Positions 53,326-62,884 of a DNA stretch of 64,000 nucleotides are shown here, piece after piece (the stretch's first letter is position 1; every line of letters begins with the position of its first letter). The stretch is from assembly GCA_021732405.1 (NCBI GenBank), contig JAKFVB010000021.1, forward strand, positions 2,564-66,563, read 5' to 3'. This stretch comes from Methylotenera sp. (GTDB lineage Bacteria > Pseudomonadota > Gammaproteobacteria > Burkholderiales > Methylophilaceae). The position numbers and the translations under genes are program-made. The notes beneath the pieces were generated by a model. The model was not told the origin of the DNA. It saw nothing but the letters and a program-made list of their open reading frames with translations, and did not search any database.

Positions 53326-55353
53326 ATGACACTGCCACAAATTTCCTTACTCATTGTTTTATTGCCTTTAATTGCTGCGGCTATTGTTGGGTTATTTGGT
53401 CGTCATCTGCCGCGTGCCAGTGCGCACTGGTTGACCATAGCGGGTGTGGGCGCAGCATTTGTGCTGTCTGTTATCGTGTTTAAAGCTACGCTCAATGGTT
53501 ATACAGCCAATTACAATTTATATACTTGGCTAACTTCTGGTGATATTCAATTTAATGTTGGATTTTTGATTGATAATTTAACTGCCATGATGATGGTGGT
53601 GGTGACGTTTGTTTCATTAATGGTTCATGTGTATACCATTGGCTATATGCATGAAGATCCAGGCTACAGCCGCTTTTTCAGCTATATTTCATTGTTTACG
53701 TTCTCTATGCTGATGCTGGTGATGAGCAATAACTTCATGCAGCTGTTTTTTGGCTGGGAAGCGGTTGGCTTGGTTTCTTACCTATTGATTGGTTTTTGGT
53801 ACACGCGCCCAACGGCGATTTATGCCAACTTAAAAGCATTCTTGGTGAACCGCGTTGGTGATTTCGGCTTTTTGCTGGGTATAGGCATGGTGCTCTTTTA
53901 CACAGGCAGCCTGGATTACGCGTCTGTGTTTCAATTGGCGCCTTCCATAGCTGATGTACAGATTACACTTATTCCAAATCTGTCATGGTCTTTGATGACA
54001 GTGACTTGTATCTTGCTGTTTATCGGTGCAATGGGTAAATCAGCGCAGGTGCCATTACACGTTTGGCTGCCTGATTCAATGGAAGGTCCAACACCCATTT
54101 CTGCCTTGATTCATGCTGCAACCATGGTGACAGCGGGTATCTTTATGGTGGCACGCATGTCACCGTTATTTGAGTTGTCTACTACAGCCTTATCATTTGT
54201 CATGATTATCGGCGCGATTACGGCCTTGTTTATGGGCTTTCTGGGTATTATCCAAAACGATATCAAACGTGTGGTGGCTTATTCAACACTATCGCAGCTT
54301 GGCTATATGACGGTCGCTTTAGGGGCATCAGCCTATTCAGTTGCCATCTTCCATTTGATGACGCATGCATTCTTCAAAGCCTTGCTGTTTCTAGCTGCGG
54401 GTTCTGTGATTATGGGCATGCATCATGACCAGGATATCCGCAATATGGGTAACTTAAAAAAGTATATGCCTGTGACTTGGATTACCTCATTGATTGGTTC
54501 GCTGGCACTCATCGGCACACCATTTTTTGCAGGCTTCTATTCAAAAGACAGCATTATTGAAGCGGTTGCTTTATCCAATATCACGGGTAGCGGTTTTGCG
54601 CATTTTGCAGTATTGGCCGGCGTGCTTGTGACAGCTTTTTACTCATTCAGATTGTATTTTCTGGTATTTCACGGCAAAGAGAAATGGCGTCACGATTCTC
54701 ACGTGCATGACGCACATCATGACGATTCGCATGACCATCATCATGGCTTAAGCCCAACCGATGACCCACATGAACCAGGCTGGGTAGTGAAATTACCACT
54801 GATTTTGCTGGCGATTCCATCTCTTGTCATCGGCTATATTGCCATTGAGCCTATGCTGTTTGGCGATTTTTTCAAGGGTGTGATTGTTGTGAACAATGAG
54901 GCACATCCTGCCATGGAGCATTTGGCGCATCACTTTCATGAGGTGTTGCATTCACCAGCAGGCATGGCTTTGCAAGGCTTAATGACATTACCATTTGTGC
55001 TGGCGGCTTCTGGCGTATTGATGTCTTGGTTCTTTTATATGAAGCGTCCCGATATTCCAGCGGCCATCCAGAAAAAACTCCATATAGTTAACCAAATTTT
55101 AGAAAATAAATACGGTTTTGATACACTTTATGTACGTGTGTTTGCCGATGGATCGCGTTTTATTGGTGAAAAATTATGGAAAATCGGTGATATTCAGTTG
55201 ATTGATGGTGCAATCGTCAACGGTACGGCGCGGTTAATTGGTCGCATCTCAGGCAAAGTACGCCATTTGCAATCTGGGCTGATTTACCACTATGCCTTCG
55301 CCATGATTATTGGCGTGTTTTTGCTCCTAACCTTTTTTATTAAAATAAATTAA
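53326..55353 (+). CDS. nuoL: NADH-quinone oxidoreductase subunit L
   Basis: GWEAVGLVSYLLIGFWYTRPTAIYANLKAFLVNRVGDFGFLLG; LPDSMEGPTPISALIHAATMVTAGIFM. Confidence 0.96.
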   Translation: MTLPQISLLIVLLPLIAAAIVGLFGRHLPRASAHWLTIAGVGAAFVLSVIVFKATLNGYTANYNLYTWLTSGDIQFNVGFLIDNLTAMMMVVVTFVSLMVHVYTIGYMHEDPGYSRFFSYISLFTFSMLMLVMSNNFMQLFFGWEAVGLVSYLLIGFWYTRPTAIYANLKAFLVNRVGDFGFLLGIGMVLFYTGSLDYASVFQLAPSIADVQITLIPNLSWSLMTVTCILLFIGAMGKSAQVPLHVWLPDSMEGPTPISALIHAATMVTAGIFMVARMSPLFELSTTALSFVMIIGAITALFMGFLGIIQNDIKRVVAYSTLSQLGYMTVALGASAYSVAIFHLMTHAFFKALLFLAAGSVIMGMHHDQDIRNMGNLKKYMPVTWITSLIGSLALIGTPFFAGFYSKDSIIEAVALSNITGSGFAHFAVLAGVLVTAFYSFRLYFLVFHGKEKWRHDSHVHDAHHDDSHDHHHGLSPTDDPHEPGWVVKLPLILLAIPSLVIGYIAIEPMLFGDFFKGVIVVNNEAHPAMEHLAHHFHEVLHSPAGMALQGLMTLPFVLAASGVLMSWFFYMKRPDIPAAIQKKLHIVNQILENKYGFDTLYVRVFADGSRFIGEKLWKIGDIQLIDGAIVNGTARLIGRISGKVRHLQSGLIYHYAFAMIIGVFLLLTFFIKIN

Positions 55354-55368
55354 ATGATGACTATTTAA

Positions 55369-56877
55369 ATGATGACTATGGATTTTTTAAATAGCCATGT
55401 GCTAAGTTTTTCAATTTGGCTGCCAATTTTGGCAGGCGTTATGGTGTTGCTATTAGGCAGTGATAACAAGCCCAATTTCACACGCTGGCTGGCCTTGGCT
55501 TTTGGCCTGCTTGCTTTTGCCGTGACTTTGCCGCTATACACACACTTTAACTACGCTGACGGCGGCTTTCAATTTCAAGAGTTAGCACGCTGGATTCCCG
55601 CATTTAATGTGAATTACCACTTAGGAGTGGATGGTATTGCTGCACCACTTATATTGCTGACCAGCTTTACCACAGTGATTGTGGTGATTGCTGCTTGGGA
55701 AGTTATTACCAAAAATATTGCGCAATATATGGCGGCATTCTTAATTATGAGCGGCCTGATGATTGGCGTGTTTAGCGCCTTAGATGGCTTGCTGTACTAC
55801 GTGTTTTGGGAGGCGATGCTGATTCCCATGTTCTTGGTCATTGGTATTTGGGGCGGTGAAAATCGCGTGTATGCGACCATCAAGTTTTTCCTGTATACCT
55901 TGCTCGGTTCGCTACTCATGTTGGTGGCCTTTATCTATCTGTATCATCAAACTGGCAGTTTTGAGATTGCCGATTATTACCAATTACCGTTGCCTTTAAC
56001 GGCGCAAATACTGATTTTTATGGCGTTCTTTATGGCCTTTGCGGTCAAAATCCCGATGTGGCCAGTGCATACATGGTTGCCAGATGCACACGTTGAAGCG
56101 CCTACTGGCGGTTCAGTGATACTGGCGGCGATTATGCTGAAACTGGGTGGCTACAGCTTCTTACGTTTTGCCATGCCAATCGCACCAGATGCCGCGCATT
56201 ACTTATCTGGCTTTATGATTACCTTGTCGCTAATTGCAATCGTCTACATTGCTTTGGTGGCCTTGGTGCAAAAAGACATGAAAAAGCTGATCGCTTATTC
56301 TTCTATCTCGCATATGGGTTTTGTCACATTAGGCTTTTTCCTGTTTAGCCAGTTAGGTCTTGAAGGCGCTATCGTACAAATGATTTCGCATGGCTTTATT
56401 TCAGCCGCCATGTTCCTGTGTGTGGGCGTGCTGTATGACCGCATGCACAGCCGTCAAATCGCTGATTACGGCGGGGTAGTCAATACCATGCCGATATTTG
56501 CGGCGTTTGCAGTGTTATTCGCCATGGCCAATAGCGGCCTGCCAGCGACATCGGGTTTTGTGGGTGAGTTTATGGTGATTTTGGCCGCTGTTAAATACAA
56601 CTTCTGGGTTGGATTCTTGGCAGCAACCACCTTGATATTTGGTGCGGCGTACAGCTTGTGGATGGTGAAGCGTGTTTTTTACGGTGATATTGCCAATTCA
56701 CATGTTGCTGAGCTGAAAGATATCAATAAACGCGAATTATTGATACTAAGCGTATTGGCATTGATGGTGATTGGCTTTGGCGTGTATCCACAACCGCTTA
56801 CCGAATTTACGCATGCTACGGCTGCACAATTTTTGAGTCACATGGCAATTAGCAAATTGCCAGTTGCTGGGCTTTAG
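55369..56877 (+). CDS. nuoM: NADH-quinone oxidoreductase subunit M
   Basis: FWEAMLIPMFLVIGIWGGENRVYATIKFFLYTLLGSLLMLVAFIYLY; VHTWLPDAHVEAPTGGSVILAAIMLKLGGYSFLRF. Confidence 0.96.
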   Translation: MMTMDFLNSHVLSFSIWLPILAGVMVLLLGSDNKPNFTRWLALAFGLLAFAVTLPLYTHFNYADGGFQFQELARWIPAFNVNYHLGVDGIAAPLILLTSFTTVIVVIAAWEVITKNIAQYMAAFLIMSGLMIGVFSALDGLLYYVFWEAMLIPMFLVIGIWGGENRVYATIKFFLYTLLGSLLMLVAFIYLYHQTGSFEIADYYQLPLPLTAQILIFMAFFMAFAVKIPMWPVHTWLPDAHVEAPTGGSVILAAIMLKLGGYSFLRFAMPIAPDAAHYLSGFMITLSLIAIVYIALVALVQKDMKKLIAYSSISHMGFVTLGFFLFSQLGLEGAIVQMISHGFISAAMFLCVGVLYDRMHSRQIADYGGVVNTMPIFAAFAVLFAMANSGLPATSGFVGEFMVILAAVKYNFWVGFLAATTLIFGAAYSLWMVKRVFYGDIANSHVAELKDINKRELLILSVLALMVIGFGVYPQPLTEFTHATAAQFLSHMAISKLPVAGL

Positions 56878-56909
56878 CCTTAAGTTACTAGAAAATATAT
56901 TAAAAAACA

Positions 56910-58358
56910 ATGGAATATATCAAAACTGACCTGATTACCGCTTTGCCTGAACTGACTGTGCTATGCATGGCGATGTTTATTTTGCTGCTTGATTTATTTA
57001 TTAAGCCAAAAAATCGTATTGTGATTTATGTCTTGGCGCAATTTACGCTATTAGCCGCCGCCTACTTTACAGTCAGCACCTATAATCCCTCAGTTGGCTA
57101 TGCGTTTTCCAATATGTTTGTGGACGATCCACTGGCAGATGTATTAAAACTCATGACCTATCTGGGTACATCGATGATGTTGGTATATACGCGTCAATAT
57201 ATGCAACAGCGAGGCATGTTCAGGGGTGAGTATTACGCCATGGTGCTGTTTTCCATGCTGGGCATGATGATCATGATTTCTGGTCAAAGCATGCTCACTA
57301 TTTATATGGGCTTAGAGCTGCTTTCACTATGCTTGTATTCACTGGTTGCTTTTGACAGAGATAACGCGCGTGCCACAGAGGCGGCGATGAAATACTTTGT
57401 ACTGGGTGCGTTGGCTTCCGGCATGTTGTTGTATGGCATGAGTATGATTTATGGCATGACTGGTAGCTTGAATATCACAGAAATCAGTAGTGTATTGCTA
57501 GAAACGAATCCCAAAAATCCTGTGCTGATTTTGGGCTTGGTGTTTATTGTGGCGGGTCTGGCGTTTAAATTTGGTGCGGTACCTTTTCAAATGTGGGTGC
57601 CAGATGTATATCAAGGCGCGCCAACTTCTATCACCATGTTGATTGGATCCGTACCAAAATTCGCCGCATTTGCCATCACTATCCGCTTATTGGCGCAAGG
57701 ACTATATCCGCTTGCGATCGATTGGCAAGATATGCTGCTAATTATGGCGGTATTATCCATCGCCATTGGTAATATCACCGCCATTGCCCAAACCAATTTA
57801 AAACGCATGCTGGCGTATTCTACCATTTCGCATATTGGTTTTTTACTATTCGGCTTGATGAGCGCTAATTTAAATGGTTTTGCATCCAGCATGTTTTACA
57901 TTACAGCCTATGTATTAATGACGCTAGCAGGTTTTGGCATGATTTTACTGTTAAGTCGTCAAGGCTTTGAAGCAGAAAATTTGGATGATTTAAAAGGATT
58001 AAATCAACGTAGCCCATGGGCGGCTTTTTTAATGCTAATAACCATGTTTAGCATGGCGGGAGTACCACCAACGCTGGGATTTTATGCCAAATTCACAGTG
58101 TTGCAAGCAGCGCTACAAGCAGGCTTCTTATGGGCAGTAGTCTTTGCTGTATTAATGGCAGCAATCGGCGCATTTTATTATTTGCGTATTGTAAAACTCA
58201 TGTATTTTGATGCTCCTAAAGACAACTCTGCAATCAGCGCACCAACTGATATGCAATTGGTGCTAAGTGTAAATGCAGTTGCTTTATTGCTATTAGGTAT
58301 CATGCCACAAACGTTGATGCAGATTTGTGGCGTAGCAATTTCGCTAAGTCTTCAATAG
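56910..58358 (+). CDS. nuoN: NADH-quinone oxidoreductase subunit N
   Basis: YMGLELLSLCLYSLVAFDRDNARATEAAMKYFVLGALASGMLLYGMSMIYG; FKFGAVPFQMWVPDVYQGAPTSIT. Confidence 0.96.
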   Translation: MEYIKTDLITALPELTVLCMAMFILLLDLFIKPKNRIVIYVLAQFTLLAAAYFTVSTYNPSVGYAFSNMFVDDPLADVLKLMTYLGTSMMLVYTRQYMQQRGMFRGEYYAMVLFSMLGMMIMISGQSMLTIYMGLELLSLCLYSLVAFDRDNARATEAAMKYFVLGALASGMLLYGMSMIYGMTGSLNITEISSVLLETNPKNPVLILGLVFIVAGLAFKFGAVPFQMWVPDVYQGAPTSITMLIGSVPKFAAFAITIRLLAQGLYPLAIDWQDMLLIMAVLSIAIGNITAIAQTNLKRMLAYSTISHIGFLLFGLMSANLNGFASSMFYITAYVLMTLAGFGMILLLSRQGFEAENLDDLKGLNQRSPWAAFLMLITMFSMAGVPPTLGFYAKFTVLQAALQAGFLWAVVFAVLMAAIGAFYYLRIVKLMYFDAPKDNSAISAPTDMQLVLSVNAVALLLLGIMPQTLMQICGVAISLSLQ

Positions 58359-58379
58359 CCTTATCAGCTACATCTATTT

Positions 58380-58670
58380 ATGACACAAACCATTATTTTT
58401 CTGTTGGCATTTATTGCAGCTAACTTACCTTGGCTTTCAGACAAACTGTTTTACTTTGTTACGCTTAAGTCTAATGATAAAAATTTAGCTTGGTGCTTAT
58501 TTGAGCTGATTGTTTTATATTTTAATGTCGGTGCCATCGGCTTATATGCAGAGCATGCTACTCTAGGGCAGGTTTCAGAACAAGGCTGGGAGTTTTATAC
58601 CGTTACTTTCAGCTTGTTTTTAGTGTTCGCTTTTCCAGGTTTTATTTATAAAGTATTGTGGAAAAAATAA
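58380..58670 (+). CDS. DUF2818 family membrane protein downstream of nuoN
   Basis: IFLLAFIAANLPWLSDKLF; position directly after nuoN as in many Betaproteobacteria. Confidence 0.8.
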   Translation: MTQTIIFLLAFIAANLPWLSDKLFYFVTLKSNDKNLAWCLFELIVLYFNVGAIGLYAEHATLGQVSEQGWEFYTVTFSLFLVFAFPGFIYKVLWKK

Positions 58671-58691
58671 AGACCAGCAAAGCTGGCCTTT
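58669..58691. terminator. Bidirectional terminator
   Basis: AAAGACCAGC-AAA-GCTGGCCTTT hairpin (one G-U on the minus strand) between convergent genes with flanking T-runs. Confidence 0.75.
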
Positions 58692-58709
58692 ATTTTAGTT
58701 TAAAAGTTG

Positions 58710-60356
58710 TTAATACAAGATACGACCGTCGCAAAGTAGATGAGCACCAGCATCCTTACCTGCATTAATACAGTTTTTTACAATTCCTGCTATAGTATTT
58801 TCATCCCATCCGTTTACCCAATCAGCATGCATTGAATAACCAGCAGGTAAGGTGCTTGAATAATTGTCGCTAGCTAAGCGCCATTTTGCATTTTGATTTT
58901 TTTGTGTGATCTTATATTCCAGATTCATAATAATAACAGGCATTGCCACAGGATGGGTTGTAGGACATTGGCCTGCTAAAGGCCTAGCCATATGATCTTT
59001 ATGATTTGGGCTATCTAGATTTTTTCCATCCCAGCATGATGGAAATTCCATGGTCATAAATAAAGTATCACCTGCCTCACAGCTAGACATGTTTCGTTTC
59101 CAGCCATTCCAAACATTACTGTTGTAACAAATAAATTGACCTTGTCCTTCAGATTCAGTAACAGCTTTTGAATTGCCACTTAACATGCGAAGTCCTTTAG
59201 GAGGCGCTACAAGTAAAGTATCAATGTTCTTTTTGTAATAAAAAATACTAAAATCTGGTATTACTGGAGTATTGGTCTCAGTATCAATAAGTGTGGGTGT
59301 CCAATAGGCACTGCGATTAAGAGTTCCGCCAGCACAGGTTGAATTGCCAATTGTAGATAGTGTAGATAGATCGCTTTTGTAGTTGGTGCTCGTATTACCA
59401 AAAAATATATGATGATGAGCAGCTCCTTGTTGACCAGGATACACCAACGGATCATCATTGCTCATATGACTTGGCGTGCAAACAATTCTAAAACTAGACC
59501 CCGCTCCTGGTTGTGTGTTAGTTGCATTTACTTGGGCTGTAGATGAACCTTTCGAAGGAATCATATTTTTACTAATATCAACAGCAGGCATTAAACCAAC
59601 CTGAATAAGGTTGGGTGAAGCGTTTGATATAACTGGTAAGGGTGCTGGAGTATTCACTGCAACTTGAACGGGTGGTACTATAATTGGTGCAGGTGCTGCT
59701 GTAACAGGTGCTGGCGCTGCAACTGGCGCAGTAGGTGCTGTAGCTGCAGGTTGAGTTGGTCTTATACCAAAAAAGTTAGAACCAGAATTTCGGGTGGGTC
59801 TTGGTATGCCAAACACAGTTATATTATTGCTACCTGAGTTAAAAGTAGATGGAATTCCTAAAGGAGAAGTTTGACTTGTCACAGGAGCTGTGGCTGGACT
59901 ACTTACGGTAGGCGCAGTAGCAGCAGGTCTTGCAGAACTAACTGGGCTAGAGGTTGGGCTAGCAGTTACAGAGCCAGCACTTACAGGTCTTGTGTTAGCA
60001 GTGTTAGTTATAAAACTACTTGTACTTGCAGCTTGCGTAACAGGAATACCAAAAAAATTAGTAGTAGTGGCTTTTTTAACAGTAAAGCCAAAAAACGTAT
60101 TTAAATTTTTTGCTGAGGCAACTGATTTCTGAATGGGACCTACCGTACATAAATCTTTTGTTTGTAGCGCATTCACCATTTCGTTACGCGTAACTTTTGT
60201 AAAGTTGCTGACTGGTGGGCGATCGGAATACTGTGTTACGCCACGATTGTCGCGCCATTTATATATTTCTGCATTGGCTTGGTGACTGGTTGCTAACAAG
60301 GCTAATAATGGCAGCGTAATTAACAGTGCGGGTGAGCGAATAAATGAACTTGTCAT
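58710..60356 (-). CDS. Exported DUF4124 + low-complexity linker + DUF1996-like protein
   Basis: Signal peptide; DUF4124-type EIYKWRDNRGVTQYSDRPP; Pro/Ala/Thr-rich middle; C-terminal SFRIVCTPSHMSNDDPLVYPGQQGAAHHHIFFGNTSTN... GQCPTTHPVAMPVIIMNLEY (DUF1996-like). Confidence 0.82.
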   Translation of the reverse strand: MTSSFIRSPALLITLPLLALLATSHQANAEIYKWRDNRGVTQYSDRPPVSNFTKVTRNEMVNALQTKDLCTVGPIQKSVASAKNLNTFFGFTVKKATTTNFFGIPVTQAASTSSFITNTANTRPVSAGSVTASPTSSPVSSARPAATAPTVSSPATAPVTSQTSPLGIPSTFNSGSNNITVFGIPRPTRNSGSNFFGIRPTQPAATAPTAPVAAPAPVTAAPAPIIVPPVQVAVNTPAPLPVISNASPNLIQVGLMPAVDISKNMIPSKGSSTAQVNATNTQPGAGSSFRIVCTPSHMSNDDPLVYPGQQGAAHHHIFFGNTSTNYKSDLSTLSTIGNSTCAGGTLNRSAYWTPTLIDTETNTPVIPDFSIFYYKKNIDTLLVAPPKGLRMLSGNSKAVTESEGQGQFICYNSNVWNGWKRNMSSCEAGDTLFMTMEFPSCWDGKNLDSPNHKDHMARPLAGQCPTTHPVAMPVIIMNLEYKITQKNQNAKWRLASDNYSSTLPAGYSMHADWVNGWDENTIAGIVKNCINAGKDAGAHLLCDGRILY

Positions 60357-60614
60357 GGCGATGCTCCTACTATTTTCTTAATGAGCTTACATTTTAGATA
60401 CGATTAAATCGCTAAGTCAATGAATTGAAAATAAATATTCTAACGATATATATGTTAATAACTTTTAAGAATATAAGATAATTATGCCAATAAAATTAAA
60501 CGTCAAAACTTGAAGTGCTAGCTATATTATTAACCGCATAATGTTAAGTAAATATTACGACAATGTAATAAAATCTTATTAAGATTAACTTTAGCTTATT
60601 CTAAAGGTGTAAAA

Positions 60615-61466
60615 ATGCGCTTAGATAATGAACGAGAAAGTAGCAACGTTGAAGATAGGCGTGGCGGTGGCGGTTTGCCAATTGGTGGTAAAGGGATCGG
60701 CATCGGCACAATTGCTTTGGCTTTAGTGGCTATGTATTTCGGAGTAGATCCTTCAGTGGTACTCAATATTGGGCAAGGCTTGAATCAACAGGCGCCTGCT
60801 GAAGCGCAGGCGATTCCCAAAGATGATCCGATGGCGATTTTTGTGGCCAAAGTGTTGGGTAGCACAGAAGATACTTGGGATAAAATATTCGCAGACGCTG
60901 GCCAGCAATATCCTGCGCCCAAGCTAGTACTATTTAGTGGGCAAACACCAACAGCATGCGGAACAGGGCAGTCGGCAATGGGGCCTTTTTATTGCCCAGG
61001 CGATAGTAAAGTGTATATCGATTTGCAGTTTTATCAAGAAATGAAATCGCGCTTTAATGCGCCAGGTGATTTTGCGCAGGCATATGTAATCGCGCATGAA
61101 GTAGGACACCATATTCAAAACGTGGTGGGCACATCAGGCAAAGTGCAGCAGGCGCGCCAAAATGCGCGTAGTGAGGTTGAGGCCAATCAGTTGTCGGTAC
61201 GTTTAGAGTTGCAAGCAGATTGTTATGCAGGAGTGTGGGCGCATCACGCGGATGGCACAAACCGAATACTGGAAGCGGGCGACGTGGAAGAAGCCATGAC
61301 AGCCGCTGCTGCCATTGGTGATGATGCGCTTCAAAAGCAGGCGCAAGGTTATGCGGTACCTGACAGCTTTACGCATGGGACTTCTCAGCAGCGTGTGCGC
61401 TGGTTTAATCAGGGTTTAAAAGTGGGCGATGTAAATAAATGCGATACGTTTAGTGCTGCTATTTAA
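60615..61466 (+). CDS. YpfJ family neutral zinc metallopeptidase
   Basis: FSGQTPTACGTGQSAMGPFYCPGDSKVYID; AYVIAHEVGHHIQNV (HExxH); LELQADCYAGVWAHHA. Confidence 0.92.
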   Translation: MRLDNERESSNVEDRRGGGGLPIGGKGIGIGTIALALVAMYFGVDPSVVLNIGQGLNQQAPAEAQAIPKDDPMAIFVAKVLGSTEDTWDKIFADAGQQYPAPKLVLFSGQTPTACGTGQSAMGPFYCPGDSKVYIDLQFYQEMKSRFNAPGDFAQAYVIAHEVGHHIQNVVGTSGKVQQARQNARSEVEANQLSVRLELQADCYAGVWAHHADGTNRILEAGDVEEAMTAAAAIGDDALQKQAQGYAVPDSFTHGTSQQRVRWFNQGLKVGDVNKCDTFSAAI

Positions 61467-62018
61467 ATGATGAAACTTGATTTAACTGAGCATTTTATTA
61501 GCTCTGAAACTATTGCCTCAGGCGGTATGTTGACTGTTAAACGTGACCAAGTGCGCTTGCCAAATGGGCATACAAGCCAGCGTGAATATGTAACACATTC
61601 AGGCGCAGTAGTGGTTGTACCGATTTTAGCAAATGGCAATATTATTTTAGAGCGCCAGTTTCGCTATCCGCTGCATCAAGTTTTTATTGAGTTGCCAGCA
61701 GGGAAAATTGATGCAGGCGAAGATATTTTAGTCACAGGCCAGCGTGAATTGATGGAAGAAACAGGTTTTAGCGCAACAAAATGGGTTAAGTTGGGTCACC
61801 AGCATCCTTGCATTGGTTACTCTAATGAAGTCATCCATATGTATTTAGCATGCGAATTAATTGCGGGTCAGCATCAACGTGATGCCGATGAATCGCTAGA
61901 AGTATTTGATTTGCCATTTGAAGATTGTTTGAGCATGATTCAAAGCGGGGAAATTACCGATGGTAAAACAATCGTCGCCTTATTTTTTGCAGAAAAATAC
62001 CTGATTAAGCATGGTTAA
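61467..62018 (+). CDS. NUDIX hydrolase (ADP-ribose pyrophosphatase-like)
   Basis: ELPAGKIDAGEDILVTGQRELMEETGF Nudix box. Confidence 0.9.
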   Translation: MMKLDLTEHFISSETIASGGMLTVKRDQVRLPNGHTSQREYVTHSGAVVVVPILANGNIILERQFRYPLHQVFIELPAGKIDAGEDILVTGQRELMEETGFSATKWVKLGHQHPCIGYSNEVIHMYLACELIAGQHQRDADESLEVFDLPFEDCLSMIQSGEITDGKTIVALFFAEKYLIKHG

Positions 62019-62040
62019 CTTCAGGGAGTTAACCTAATAA

Positions 62041-62880
62041 ATGGCTCAAATATTAATCATAGGCTGCGGTGATTTAGGCACAGCAATTGCAGCGTTATTG
62101 CATCAAGCAAACCATGAAGTGATTGGCTTAAGAGTCAGCCCGCGAAAATTGCCGAACGGCATGCAAACGATTCAGGCAGATGTTACAAAAGCGAGCACTT
62201 TAGCAGTATTAACGCATCTTAATCCGCATATTATTATTTATTGCGTGGCGGCAAGTGCGCAAACCGATGAAAATTATCATGCCATTTATGTGCAAGGATT
62301 AAAAAACGTATTGGCAACACAAACGCGCAATGCCGATTTACAGCATGTGTTTTTCGTTTCTAGTACACGGGTGTATGGGCAAAATACGCCAGAAATTTTA
62401 GATGAAGATACGCTAGCAATTCCTGCTGATTTTGGTGGTGAACGATTATTAGAAGCTGAAAATGTGTTAACTCAATTAACTTGCAAAGCCACAATATTAA
62501 GGCTTTCAGGCATTTATGGGCAAGGTCGCTTATATCTGGTTAACACCGCAAAAGAACCTAGTCGCTGGCCTGTCAATAATAGCTGGAGCAATCGTATTCA
62601 TCGCGATGATGCAGCAGGATTTATTGCATTTTTGGTGCAAAAAAGCTTGAATCAGCAGGCCATAGAAAATTGTTATATCGTCACTGATGACATGCCTACT
62701 TTGCAATATACGGTACTCAACTGGCTTGCAAGGCAGCAAGGCATAGATGTCACTGAAATTCAAGCGCCTGCAACGCATGGTGGCAAGCGACTAAGCAATC
62801 AACGTTTGCGCGCAACGGGTTTTGAGTTGCAGTACCCTGATTTTCACATAGGCTATAGCAAAGTGCTGGAAACGACTTAA
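62041..62880 (+). CDS. NAD(P)-dependent epimerase/SDR family (YeeZ-like)
   Basis: ILIIGCGDLGTAIAALLHQANHEVIGLRV; FVSSTRVYGQNTPEILDEDT; RIHRDDAAGFIAFL. Confidence 0.85.
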   Translation: MAQILIIGCGDLGTAIAALLHQANHEVIGLRVSPRKLPNGMQTIQADVTKASTLAVLTHLNPHIIIYCVAASAQTDENYHAIYVQGLKNVLATQTRNADLQHVFFVSSTRVYGQNTPEILDEDTLAIPADFGGERLLEAENVLTQLTCKATILRLSGIYGQGRLYLVNTAKEPSRWPVNNSWSNRIHRDDAAGFIAFLVQKSLNQQAIENCYIVTDDMPTLQYTVLNWLARQQGIDVTEIQAPATHGGKRLSNQRLRATGFELQYPDFHIGYSKVLETT

Positions 62881-62884
62881 AACG

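Noticed and set aside
59871-60132. Plus-strand ORFs 77 and 80 aa
   Set aside because: Antisense to the low-complexity linker of the DUF1996-like protein.
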